Shown here: positions 23,401 through 34,049 of the stretch, in pieces | How positions within the stretch are numbered: the stretch's first letter is position 1 | Layout of the letters: every line of letters starts with the position of its first letter | NCBI GenBank assembly: GCA_032718475.1 | Contig: JAUCBJ010007475.1 | Span: forward strand, 18,617 to 82,616 | DNA length: 64,000 nt | Source: Nemertoderma westbladi | Lineage: Eukaryota; Xenacoelomorpha; Nemertodermatida; Nemertodermatidae | Direction: 5' to 3' | Position numbers and translations under genes: made by a program | Notes under the pieces: model-generated | Seen by the model: only the letters and a program-made list of their open reading frames with translations | Databases searched by the model: none | Told to the model about the DNA's origin: nothing

Positions 23401-26400
23401 CATCACCCTACTGATCGGACTTGATACACCGGAACTACACATCCCCACCGGAGATATCGCCCGATCTATAAAACAGGATGACGGATTTTATGCTGAACGA
23501 ACAATAATGGGATGGACACTCTGCGGCATTAAGGAGGAAACTACTGACACCTATACCTACCTTCCCAAATGTCAGATTAAAGAGAATGCAACCTCCGTGG
23601 GTTATTGCTCGGCTTCGGATCTTGACGAGGATTTGTTTCTGGAAACCGAGAAAACCCAACGAGAGATGACGAAATATTTTAATTTGGAGACCCAGGAGTT
23701 CGCAGAAAAGGACGAAAACCCATCCGAAGAGGACCAATATTGTATGGACGTTCTCGACCAGGCCACGTTTAAAGACGGACACTGGTGTTCACCTATGTTA
23801 TGGAAGGACCCAAACAAACCAATGGCAAACAACGCCAGCATGGCACTTAGGTGACTTAAAGGGATTCTACGCCGGCTGAATGACCAACCCGAGATAAAGG
23901 AGAAATATAATACCGTAATCCAAGGATATCTCGATGATGGATTAGCAGAAATGGTACCACGGAATGAACTGCAAGGTGGTAAAAGAACATATTATCTCCC
24001 AACCCACTATGTAGTAGAAGCCCGCAAAGGTGGGAAAATCCGAGTGGTAAATGATGCTGCCGCTATGTACCAGGGCGAACCCCTAAACAGTCAGCTTTAC
24101 ACGGGACCCAGCATATATAGTGCACTCATCGGCGTATTGATCAGGTTCAGGGAAAACCGGGTAGCATTCACCTGTGACATCAAGGCCATGTTTCATCAAG
24201 TTCGTACGTTACCAAGAGACTCGGACTGTCTACGTATCCTATGGACGGATAAAACGCTAACTCAACAGGAGATTAGCCAACTCACGATAAAGGACGTAGA
24301 CGTAATGCGTATGGTCGTCAGGATCTTCGGCGCTAAGGACTCGCCAGTAGCATGCAGTGACATGCTAAAGAGGACGGCAACTATGTGCGAAAACGAGTTC
24401 CCTCCAACCGTCATAGAAACCATTCGACGATGCTTCTACGTGGACGACGGATGCGCCGGCGCGGATAATGTGGATGAGGCATATCGGCTAGCAATGGGGA
24501 TGGTAGAATGTCTAAAGAAAGGAGGGTTTCCGCTCGTGAAGTTCAGATCCCACGACAAAACACTTATGGAAAAGTTTCCGGAGGACATCCGGCTGGAAAA
24601 TAACAAAATGTATTCGGAGGATGTGGAACATTGTGTACTCGGGATTGAATGGGACATAGAATCAGACAAATTCATCTTCAAATATAAACCCCTACCCAAG
24701 CCTATGACAAAAAGGGGATGTTTGTCGATAAAAAGCGCCATCTTCGACCCACTAAATTTCATATCTCCAGTAACCTTGGCCGGAATGAACCTGATTAAGG
24801 AAATGTGGATAGAAGGACTGGGATGGGACAAAGAGCTCCCCCCACACCTCAGCATCAAATGGAGAAAATGGACGGAGCAGCTCGAACACCTACATCTTAT
24901 GCGGATACCTAGACCGTTCTTCCTCGATAAATTACCCACCGATATCTTCCAGCTCCACACCTTTTCGGATGCTTCGAATACCGGAATCGGCGTAGTCACC
25001 TTCTTACGGAGACTAAGTAACGATGGAAACGGCGATACAAGCTTCTTATTCTCCAAAGCAAAGACAGTATCCGGGGAATTCGTAGCAACGATTCCGAGAC
25101 TCGAGCTATAAGCTGCAGTTTGGGCAGTAAGACAGAATCGCATGGTCATGCGGAATCTACGGATCCCCATAGAATCTCAACACTTCTGGGTCGATTCGAG
25201 TATAGTTCTCTATTATCTCCACTCTCCATCACGGCGTCACACCACGTTTGTTGCAAACCGAGCCACGGAGATTAAACAGTGTACCGGCCGAGAACAGTGG
25301 CATCACGTGAACGGGAAGGAAAACCCAGCGGACTTATCAAGCCGAGGCGCCACCCCAAAACAACTCGGTAAGAGTAAACTCTGGCTTACAGGCCCGGAAT
25401 TCCTACGGCAGCCACAATTAACATGGAGTACCCGATTCGACCTCGAACTCGATAGCGGAAAATACTCCGAGGACGATAAAGAGATCCGTAAAGTCCATCG
25501 AAGCAACGCGGTGGAAATTTATAGTTGTCTGACTGAGCCTGCACAGGACTCGGGCAGGCACTATAACGTCGCGACGATCACTCAACTAGCGGCGTCTCTA
25601 CATCGGTTGATCGAGCGAGCTTCATCAATGAGACGGCTCGTCCACCACGTTATAACCCTCCGTAACTTCCTACGGTGGAAAAACAACAAACCGATAGTTC
25701 AACGGAATATACAAGAACTCATTATCGCGGAGAAGTGTATTGTTAGATATGTCCAGAGAGAAAGTTTCCCCGATGAATGGGAACAACTTAGTGCGGGCAA
25801 AACATTGAAACCAGACAGCCCAGTCTACCAACTGAGACCAATGATGGGCGAGGATGGACTGATCCGACTGAATACCCGGATGGCAAACGCACCGGTCGAA
25901 TATGAGGTTAAATACCCGGCACTTCTGCCCGGAACGTCGACACTAGCTAAGCTATTAATTCTACAATGTCACGAGGACAACCACCACGCAGGACAGAATT
26001 GGATTATAGCTAATATAAGACAAAGATATTGGATCACCCACATCCAGCCACTGATCCGGAAAGTGTTGAAACGTTGCTTCACCTGCAGACGTTACCTAGC
26101 ACCACCAATCACCCAAAAGATGGCCGACCTACCAGCCACCCGTCTACAAGCAGATTCCCCACCGTTCTACGTCACCGGAGTGGACTGTTTCGGACCGTTT
26201 ACGGTCATCGAACGACGATCCAACATCAAATGCTGGGGAGCCATCTTCACCTGCCTAAGGTCTCGGGCAATTTACCTAGATATCGTGGTAAATCTGACAC
26301 AACACGCATTCATCAACGCTCTGCGTCGGTTCGTGGCGAACAACGGGACATGCCGCCACATGTATTCCGATAATGGTACAAACTTTGTGGGAGGAGAAAG

Positions 26401-27142
26401 AGAACTTAGAGAGGCGATCGAGGGATGGTTTACCGATAACACCGCATCCCAAGTCTGGAAGGAACACCAGATACAGTGGCACTTCCAGACCCCCTTAGCG
26501 CCCCATACGAGCGGGGTATGGGAGAAACTGATCAAACTAGTGAAACGATCCATGCGCGTCGCTCTAGGCGATACCCGGGTAACCCATGACACCCTCCGCA
26601 CAACATTCTGCGAGATCACGGCTACCCTGAACAACCGACCCATTGTCCCTATCCGCGACGACCCCACAGACCTGGAGCCCCTCACTCCTAACCACCTACT
26701 GGGGAGACCCAAAACCCACGTTCTCCCGGAAACCATGTTCCCGGATCCCAACGAGATCGCGAAACATACAAACTGGAAAAAGGCCCAAGCGTTGGCAGCG
26801 CATTGGTGGAGAATTTGGGCCCAGGAGTACCTCATAACCCTCCGGACCAGGAGGAAATGGAACAACACCTACCGGAACGTCGCAGTTGGCGACATGGTAC
26901 TAGTTAAAGAAGATCTCAAAGACCGCATGCACTGGCCTGTGGCGCGGGTCGTGACCATACACCCAAGCAAAGACGGACTTGCAAGGACTGTGACGATACG
27001 AACGAAATCGGGCCACTACCAACGCCCTATCCAGAGGCTGTGCCTTCTTGAAGGCAATGATAGCGGTGATTCTACGAGAGGTGATAAGTTCCCTACTACG
27101 GATCCTGCTACAGACATTGGTGACAATTATAAATGCGTTTAA
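20465..27142 (+). pseudogene. BEL/Pao gag-pol, one frame with three in-frame stops
   Basis: All blocks are in one frame of 2225 codons with no frameshift. The order is an N-terminal region; a Glu/Gln/Arg-rich coiled coil (residues about 190-285); a DUF1759-like gag domain (about 455-620); two zinc knuckles (about 724-785); a DUF1758-like aspartic protease (about 865-1000); reverse transcriptase with YVDD (1325); RNase H (about 1500); integrase with an HHCC zinc site (about 1835-1875), the catalytic Asp in VDCFGPF and SDNGTNF and Glu in GVWEKL; then DUF5641. Stops are TAA at 21320, TGA at 23852 and TAA at 25109. Each is one C-to-T change from a Gln or Arg codon. The protease site reads FLNNGSDG where family members normally have Asp at the first N. 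The element is therefore probably not autonomous. Confidence 0.9.
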
Positions 27143-28390
27143 ACCCTTCTCATCATGTTGACAAACTCTTATAAACTGTGATTTATCGACAATGAAAATG
27201 GACCCCCCTTAAAACAACTGTAACCACGCAATGGTATTTGTGTTTCCTCGTGTGTTATGTGGAGTCCAGCGTCACCCTGCAGATGTTTCGACTGACGCAG
27301 GGTCGTTTATGCATTGTTACCCTGATTTTGGTCATCAGGACCAACGATATTGGATTATTGGAAATGGTAAAGATTTGAAGTGGAATTCATTGTATTCATT
27401 GCAGTATGTTATGTTGTCCGTTGCGTGCGCAGTTCGGGGCGTAGGCGGTGTAACGAGTCCAGCTGTAGATCCCGGATTGCCGCGTAACACCCCCTCTATC
27501 CCGTTATTCTGGTGGGTCCATGGTGCATCCACATGACTTCGACGATAGAGGGTTTTATGTTTCTCAGTCGCGTTATTCTGGTGGGACCGTTGCGTGGATT
27601 TTGGGGCGTAGGCGGTGTAACGAGTCCAGCTGTAGATCCCAGAATGTTGCGTAACCCCATCCCACATGACTTCGTCGACTGAGCTTTATGTTGTTGGGAG
27701 TGTTATTCTGGTGGGTCCCTGGTGTATCCATGTGACTTCACTCCTAGCGTCTTCATTGTCCGTTACGTGCGCAGTTTGGGGCGTAGGCGGTGTAACGAGT
27801 CCAGCTGTAGATCCCAGATTGCCGCATAACACCCCTTCCACGACAAAGATTAACCAAAGAAAATGATTGAATGTAGTTGGAAATGATGAAAAGGATCAGA
27901 CAACTCTACTATAAACCTGAATGATGACGCGTATGCTGATGAAAATGAAATGATGCGCACCCTGGTGCTGCGCTTATAACAAATGATGATAGCCGGGGGG
28001 CTATAACCCCAATGATGATGTGGAAATAAACAAAATGTGAAATAAATGGTGGAACTAAATGTGATGAAATATATGTGGAAATAAATGAAATGAGATGAAA
28101 TAATAATGAAATGAAAAAAGACGAAAAAAAAGGTATAAAAAGGTCTAAAGAAAAGAATTGGAAAAAAGAAAAGGACAAAAAAGTCATAAAAACTAGTTGG
28201 ATATTAATGTATAGCTATAGTAACTGTAAATGCTGAATGTATTAGCAATAAGATGATAGATGTCTATATAGCAATGTTATTTAATAAACTGAATTAAATG
28301 AAAAACTGAATTATTCTGCTATCGCTATAGTTTCAGACTTTCTGGACTTATAATTAACTGATCTAATTTGTAACGGATATAATCGTAAAT
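27143..28390 (+). other. Spacer between BEL pol and ORF3
   Basis: Non-coding. It has three imperfect repeats, starting at about 27436, 27603 and 27777, of GGGGCGTAGGCGGTGTAACG and the following AGTCCAGCTGTAGATCCC. These are joined to recurring GTTATTCTGGTGGG blocks. Its second half (27860-28200) is purine-rich GAAATGAAAT-type sequence. It could hold a promoter or splice acceptor for ORF3. Confidence 0.6.
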
Positions 28391-30991
28391 ATGGACCCAA
28401 ATCGCCAAATTATCGGCGAATTACGTAGCACGATAGATCTACTGGAATATTCGCAACCTGGATCCCCTGACTTTGATACAAATTGGAGTACCCTGCTAAA
28501 TGAGAACGTGCGAGTCATTAAATTCACCGGGCGAGAGGGACCGGATTCCAAGAATCTACGAGCCCTCCGGTTAGCCGATGCTAGTACGAGACTGAAAAGA
28601 ACTCGGAACGCAAAGGCTACCGGAGGGGATGACTTGTCGTATTGGGAAACGTTCCGGCAGAGCGTCTACAGATCCCGATGTTTGATCTACGACAACGAGG
28701 GAAATGCGACGCCCACCTCGAAAGCGATTACGTTGGCGAGATGTCAAAGTTTCGTCGACGACAAGAGTACGTACCTCGCCCACTGGGGAAACCTGTCGGA
28801 GTGTACGGCAACGCTTCGAGAGGAACGTATATCGACCATCCAGAATCGCGACGACTACCAGGAAAAGTACGGGGCGAAAGAATACGGTCGATCCTTAGTC
28901 GTCGTCCTCGGAACCCTGGACGGTTTGGTACTGGTGTGCCGAATATTCCCGACACCCAGACAGGAAGTGCAGGCAGCCGGAGCGATCTGGTTGCTAGCTC
29001 CGGAAATCCAAAAGATCCTCTTCGACTTCGACGTCATTAAAATCGGGTCGGATATCAAGGCGGACGTCCGGAACGACTACGCGAACGCTCCTGCAGGAAG
29101 AAACCGACGAGACGACCTCAACGCCCTTAGCCATTGCATCGACACTCAAACGCTACTAGCCTGGTTACGATTCGCCGAGTTCATGCGAGGATTCCAAGAG
29201 GTGAGACCGACGAAATCCGGGATCGGCTACCTCGCTGTGCTAAACGGCGGTATCGACTTCAAACCCCAGAAATTCCGGGACTATAATAAAATATATGGTG
29301 GATACCCGGAATTAGAAATAAAGAGCGAGCGAGAGGGTCGATGGAAGGACGTTGATCGGAATTGGACGATACACCAAAGGTGGGAGAATCCCGATCGACG
29401 GAACTACGTTTACGTCGTTATGGAATGCTACACCGTCGCTAAGTTTATCTGTAAGACTCTCGATAACCTCATTACGGCGGTTCCCCTTTCCTTCGTCGAC
29501 TACGACTGGAACGAGGTCATAAACCACGCGTTCAAAGCGGTCGAGAACATTACACCGGGAGAGACAAAAACGCTCGCCGTTATCGATTCCTGGGACGAGA
29601 GCGGACCTTACGACATCCCTACGATTACCGAACTTCTCGGTGCGGATGAGCCTCTGATCTCTTCGGAAGGGGAAGAGATATGGCTAAACGAGGGTGTTCT
29701 ACTCTCCACCCCGAAGCGACAACTCGAGCCGGAGGCCGCTTACCAACCGGCCGCCAAACGGGTTGCCTCGGCCGAACCGATGAAGAGAACAGGTGCTTAC
29801 ACCCCACGCGGCTCCGGTAGCCCCGTGAGGGAGGTAGCCACTACATCTGCATTGAGCGACTTCGGCGACATATGCCAACGGTTATCCCCGTATCCTTTCC
29901 CGGGTGGCGAAGATTGGTCGTCGGAGATTCCGAGTACCAGCCACCAACGGACCCGCTCAGCGATACTGGTCGAGGAGGGCCCCAGCGATGCGCCGACCCC
30001 CGACGATCTCCTCGGTATCCCTCCGTCTAAAACCCCGGCTCCTCTTCGCCGACCAGCGGTGGCTACTACACCCGCCGTTCCTCAGGACCCTATGCGACTA
30101 ACCCGTTGGTACGCCGAGCAAACTGAATGGATCCACCGCCAGAAACGGTCGTCCGAGTTGAGACCAACGGGACACAAAGAAGGTTATCGAAGCGAGAACC
30201 TACTACGCAAAAGCCTTGCATTCCGCGGGCTACCGGCCACCGCGAATATTCCGAGGAGCGACCGACGACTCGAATATTACGTCGGCCTCCCGATTCCGAT
30301 ATTCCCCGGTCGAGAGATGCAGTTGGAGGTGTGCGGCGACTGTGGTTCGGAGCAGTGCCCACGCGGTAGAAGGAATCGGGTTACCGATTCATGCCTCCAG
30401 CTCCTCGGGATACTCTATTGCCCATACTGCGCGACATCGGGCCACGACGTTTCCGTCTGCCCGATCCTATATAACCTCTGCACCACGTGCGGTTTCCATG
30501 GACATTCCTCTAGCCCCCGCTGCTATATCAAATGTCCAACCAAGGACGTAACCGCTATGGGAAATATGGTCATGTTTGAAACATACGCAAACAGCCACTT
30601 AAAGACCAAGGTTCGGAGAAACGCTCGGAATATCGCGCAGGAGATGGCGTGCGGGTATTTCTCCTTCCCGGAACGCCTCCACACGTCGGCCACGCTGCCT
30701 TTCCATTACGTGGACTTGTTGCTGAGCGCTGGATTATTCGGCCCATTCGAAGTCATTAGACGCTTATACTCGTATAAAGAGGAGTTTGGTGACGGAGAGT
30801 GGTTCCTCGAGGCTCGCAACTCCGAGTTGGAACGACGAACCGATATGATCCCGATGCCATCGAAAGGAAGAGCCGCCAGAAGACAAGCCGAAGCGTTGCT
30901 CACGATGGATGTTGACGCTCCTCTACCAGCTATAGCGATCGATGAGAGCCGACGGGCGAAAAGGCGAAAGGTGTATCAGAGAAAGAAATAG
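28391..30991 (+). CDS. BEL third ORF: exonuclease-like segment plus CCHC zinc knuckles, 866 aa
   Basis: This intact ORF begins MDPNRQIIGE and sits where some LTR elements carry env, but no signal peptide or membrane segment is visible. Residues about 165-260 resemble the core of DEDD 3'-5' exonucleases: a beta-rich SLVVVLGTLDGLVLVCRIF, then KIGSDIKADVRND (motif II-like) and CIDTQTLLAW (motif III-like). The usual first D-x-E motif is not evident, so activity is doubtful. Residues about 440-610 are Pro/Ser-rich and look disordered. Then come CGDCGSEQC, a CCHC knuckle CPYCATSGHDVSVC (about 675-688) and a second CTTCGFHGHSSSPRC. The C-terminus RRAKRRKVYQRKK looks like a nuclear signal. It has no stops although gag-pol has three. 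The exonuclease fold is inferred from motif order. It could equally be a second, gag-like nucleic-acid-binding protein. Confidence 0.7.
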   Translation: MDPNRQIIGELRSTIDLLEYSQPGSPDFDTNWSTLLNENVRVIKFTGREGPDSKNLRALRLADASTRLKRTRNAKATGGDDLSYWETFRQSVYRSRCLIYDNEGNATPTSKAITLARCQSFVDDKSTYLAHWGNLSECTATLREERISTIQNRDDYQEKYGAKEYGRSLVVVLGTLDGLVLVCRIFPTPRQEVQAAGAIWLLAPEIQKILFDFDVIKIGSDIKADVRNDYANAPAGRNRRDDLNALSHCIDTQTLLAWLRFAEFMRGFQEVRPTKSGIGYLAVLNGGIDFKPQKFRDYNKIYGGYPELEIKSEREGRWKDVDRNWTIHQRWENPDRRNYVYVVMECYTVAKFICKTLDNLITAVPLSFVDYDWNEVINHAFKAVENITPGETKTLAVIDSWDESGPYDIPTITELLGADEPLISSEGEEIWLNEGVLLSTPKRQLEPEAAYQPAAKRVASAEPMKRTGAYTPRGSGSPVREVATTSALSDFGDICQRLSPYPFPGGEDWSSEIPSTSHQRTRSAILVEEGPSDAPTPDDLLGIPPSKTPAPLRRPAVATTPAVPQDPMRLTRWYAEQTEWIHRQKRSSELRPTGHKEGYRSENLLRKSLAFRGLPATANIPRSDRRLEYYVGLPIPIFPGREMQLEVCGDCGSEQCPRGRRNRVTDSCLQLLGILYCPYCATSGHDVSVCPILYNLCTTCGFHGHSSSPRCYIKCPTKDVTAMGNMVMFETYANSHLKTKVRRNARNIAQEMACGYFSFPERLHTSATLPFHYVDLLLSAGLFGPFEVIRRLYSYKEEFGDGEWFLEARNSELERRTDMIPMPSKGRAARRQAEALLTMDVDAPLPAIAIDESRRAKRRKVYQRKK

Positions 30992-31156
30992 TGGATCGGG
31001 ATATGCCAGGAACATTTATCGAACATTTATTTTTATACAAACTCTAGGCCAAATTAATTAAAAACTATGCAATATTAAATTTGGGTTTTTTATATTGGGA
31101 ATGACCTACGCAAACTCAATCTACCGACAGACTTCACGAAGGTCATTGGGGGGGAC

Positions 31157-32230
31157 TGTTCGCGGTATTTCAACTTTCCATAACGCGAGTTGAATATTTT
31201 TGTATTTATTTAAAATTGATTATTCCGATATTATTACTGGGTGCGGGACCATGGGTTTTGGGCACATTCAATAAACTGGGGGCGATTTATGGGCGAACTT
31301 TGGGGCAACTTACAGGGTACGGGAATAATTTCATAGTTATAAGGGCCAGGGGGGGGGGGATGGAGAATTCAAGCAGTATTCAGGTTAGCCTGAGTACTAT
31401 TAGGCCCTGGCCAACTTCCTGCTGCCTGTAGGGGTGGATTTGGTAATGCGCCAGGCCTAAAGGACAAGGACTGCCCTTAGTGGTCCCTGGCCAACAGCAG
31501 CTATTACGAGACTGAAAATAACTCGGACCGCTGACTGCTTGTGTCAGGGATTTGCGACGGGAAACAACAGCCCCTTAGTAGCCAAGCCGTTCTGGTTCTC
31601 GATGATCGAACCCTTCGGGGTTCGTGAGGGGTGGAACGGACACGCGAACGGGTCCACCGACACGACAGACTCCTAGCCAAGCCGTACTGGTTCTCGATGA
31701 CCGATCCCTTCGGGGTTCGAGAGGGGCGGTACGGATACGCGACAGAGTCCACCGACTGGACCGACCCTTAGCTAAGCCGTGCTGGTTCTCGATGATCGTT
31801 CCCTTCGGGGTTCGTGAGGGGTGGAACGGACACGCGACAGGGTCGACCGACACCGACACTACGGCACTAAGACTAGGACCAAGGGAAAAATCTGGGGAAC
31901 ATTAGGTAGGCTAAAATCTGAGCGAACAGTGGGTAATTAAATAATATACCGTAGGGATTTATATTATCGTGTATAATTATTGTGAATATTTGGTGTATAT
32001 TGATTTGGGGAAGCCCAAAATTATTCTTAATCAGGTTTCAACTGTAGGAAGTTACATTAAAGAGTATATATATCCAACTAATGCAGCTTTTTATCAACCG
32101 CAAACTTGCATCTCAGAAAACATTCCTTCTCCACAATCAATATCCGGTGACTGGCCGGGGCTCGGTGGTCTGTAAAGTCACGTCTCCAGCATCGGCGTTT
32201 TTCCCCCCTGGTGTAGGGATAACAGCAACA
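31157..32230 (+). repeat. BEL 3' LTR
   Basis: 1074 bp, matching 18997-20067 with a handful of substitutions and small indels (a shorter G run, plus TATA at about 32065, and GATC restored at about 31700). It ends AACAGCAACA just before the second ATCTT. Confidence 0.92.
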
Positions 32231-33165
32231 ATCTTGATATATTGCCCAATATCAACACCCTCGACTAATGCATATGTTTGAGATGACAGTGTACTCTTCG
32301 TCACTCTCCTGGAGCAACGGCTAGACCAATAAACTAAGAATTGTCCCCAAAATACATAAACTGCCAATCGTGAAGGATTTCCGAATGCTGCATCAGTAAA
32401 TACATGAAGATCAGGAAATTCATGCTCAACGCCAACGGATTCTGACGACACGGGTAGAAATTTCAATGTAAAGGATTCCATTTGACTTCGTCTCACTTGT
32501 TTATTCAAGAGTCGAATATCGCTTGTTGTTGGCTTCGAGACTTGTGAGAGCGAGCCGATTTGAAATGCCAAGTCAGGGCTTCTATTTGAGACAATCCACA
32601 TAAATTTTCCTAATAATGCACGAAACATATATTCAAAGTCGTCATCTGTTGCCAAATCGATTTCGTTGAGAGTTCGAATGTACTGGGTTTGAGACAATTC
32701 AAAACCACCATAGTCTAACTTTCGAATATGTACTCCAAGAAATTTAGTCCAACTGCTGCCAATCTGAACAATTTTACCAACTTTTAGCAATGTCTGCAGA
32801 CCATCACAAACTTTAATCACTGATGATGGTAATCCAGCAACTAGAATATCATCCACATGTGTGGTAATAATACCACACAAATTTCCTTCCTCGTTATATG
32901 TCATGTACATGGCTGGATCAAAGAAACTTTGAATGTTTCCCAGTTGACGTAGATTGTCTTGAAGTTTCAAGAACCATTCTCGTGAAGCATCGGAAAGGCC
33001 GTAGACAGCCTTCTTTAATTTCCAGAATCGAGGAGCATCAACGTTCTGAAACTCAACAGGTGGTTTAACATATACAGATCTATCTCTTGACAAATTACCA
33101 CTTTGTAAGAAGGCAGTTTTTATATCAACAGCCCATATATTCCAGTCAAATATGGTTGCCAATTA
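32231..33165 (-). pseudogene. copia Pol: reverse transcriptase and RNase H start
   Basis: The minus-strand frame shows WAVDIKTAFLQSGNL, KLKKAVYGLSDASREWFLKL, the active-site block THVDDILVAG and KFLGVHIRKLDYGGFELSQ. RNase H follows with LHVFTDAAFGNPS and SQTYALVEGVDIGQYIKI. It is open throughout but starts abruptly at about 33165 with no integrase upstream, and it is cut at 32231 by BEL. The product is incomplete and not autonomous. Confidence 0.9.
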
Positions 33166-33484
33166 TTATCGGATTATCGGTAGCCTTATGTAGGTCTTGT
33201 TACCGGTAAAATATCAGAAGTAACGCAGAAGGAAGCCAATAGCCGGACAGTTTAATCGAGGATTAGACAGTAGGTAGGTAATGGTACCTACCGGAAGTTC
33301 TGTAGTACAGCAACAAAAGCTGGATAGCGCCATCACTCAATACTGCAATAGAAGATGCAGGAAACAAAGCGCCATCACGCGAGCGAGAATGTATGAAAGT
33401 GCCATCACACTCTCAACATGAATCAGTGCCATAACACTGTGTAGTGCCATCACACTATGAGATCGATGAAGCTCTGCTACCATT
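33166..33484 (-). other. copia leader with repeated GTGATGGCAC motif
   Basis: Non-coding. The minus strand repeats GTGATGGCAC/GTTATGGCAC at least five times between about 33330 and 33460, then meets the primer site next to the LTR. Gag, protease and integrase would normally lie here. Confidence 0.55.
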
Positions 33485-33639
33485 TGTTATTTCAGTAATT
33501 CGTATAATATTCTGATAATAACATGACTACAGGTATAGTAAATCACATGCAGAGAGAACAACATAACGATACCGGTAGGTATATAACACAGTAGTGATCC
33601 CAGTGCAAACGGTAGTTGCATATAATAACAATAATAACA
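33485..33639 (-). repeat. copia 5' LTR
   Basis: 155 bp, matching 18408-18566. It is followed on the plus strand by the AGTAG target duplication (33640-33644). Confidence 0.85.
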
Positions 33640-33644
33640 AGTAG

Positions 33645-34049
33645 GGTAGGCCTACTTCTACTTCTACTGCGGTCCCGACTTTATCTATTATCTCTTTATT
33701 GATTGGTCTATACGTTTTTGATTGTTTGTACAGAGAAGCGACTGTTTTAGGTTGTTTTGTTTAGATTGTTTTGGATTTATTATTTGTATCGACTAGAAGT
33801 TTTGTAAAATTTGTGAATCTGTACGTTTTATTGTTTTTTTGACAATTCCAATAACTTTTGTACCATTTGTTTTGTACTGTTCGTTTTATTTTTTTATAAT
33901 GTTTGGGATGAATATACTTTTTAACTCTTAGTTACTACTGCTACTTTGATTATTTTACTGTTTGTGACGTTTAGCGCCTTACCGTACTTTTATTATTATT
34001 ATTATTAACATACACAAAAGATTAAATAATATATATCATAGTTGTGCTG
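33645..34049. other. Non-coding AT-rich stretch
   Basis: T-rich on the plus strand. I do not see the LINE reverse transcriptase resume after the copia insertion. No gene. Confidence 0.4.

Larger units (their letters stand above)
18997..32230 (+). mobile_element. BEL/Pao LTR retrotransposon, 13.2 kb, with an extra third ORF
   Basis: LTRs are at 18997-20067 and 31157-32230, each TGTTCGCGG...CAACA, flanked by ATCTT (18992-18996 and 32231-32235). A G-rich polypurine tract (about 31147-31155) precedes the 3' LTR. I could not identify the primer-binding site. Order: leader ORF (20277), gag-pol (20465-27142), a 1.25-kb spacer, then ORF3 (28391-30991). About eight substitutions and a few small indels separate the LTRs over 1.07 kb, so insertion is recent. 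BEL elements are usually 6-10 kb with gag-pol only, or with an env-like ORF; this one is long because of ORF3 and its spacer. Confidence 0.92.
18408..33639 (-). mobile_element. Ty1/copia (GalEa-like) retrotransposon, internally deleted and split by BEL
   Basis: Short LTRs at 18408-18566 and 33485-33639 are flanked by AGTAG (18403-18407 and 33640-33644). Coding is on the minus strand. Next to the right-hand (5') LTR, minus-strand TGGTAGCAGAGC (33482-33471) fits a primer site for initiator methionine tRNA. Only reverse transcriptase and RNase H remain; gag, protease and integrase are missing between about 33170 and 33470. The BEL element at 18997-32230 interrupts RNase H. The short LTRs resemble the GalEa lineage, but that is inference. 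Confidence 0.85.

Noticed and set aside
22306-26868. Several ORFs antisense to gag-pol
   Set aside because: All are shadows of the BEL coding frame.
28391-30991. Envelope gene of the BEL element
   Set aside because: No signal peptide, transmembrane segment or cleavage site is visible; the protein has zinc knuckles and a nuclear-type basic tail.
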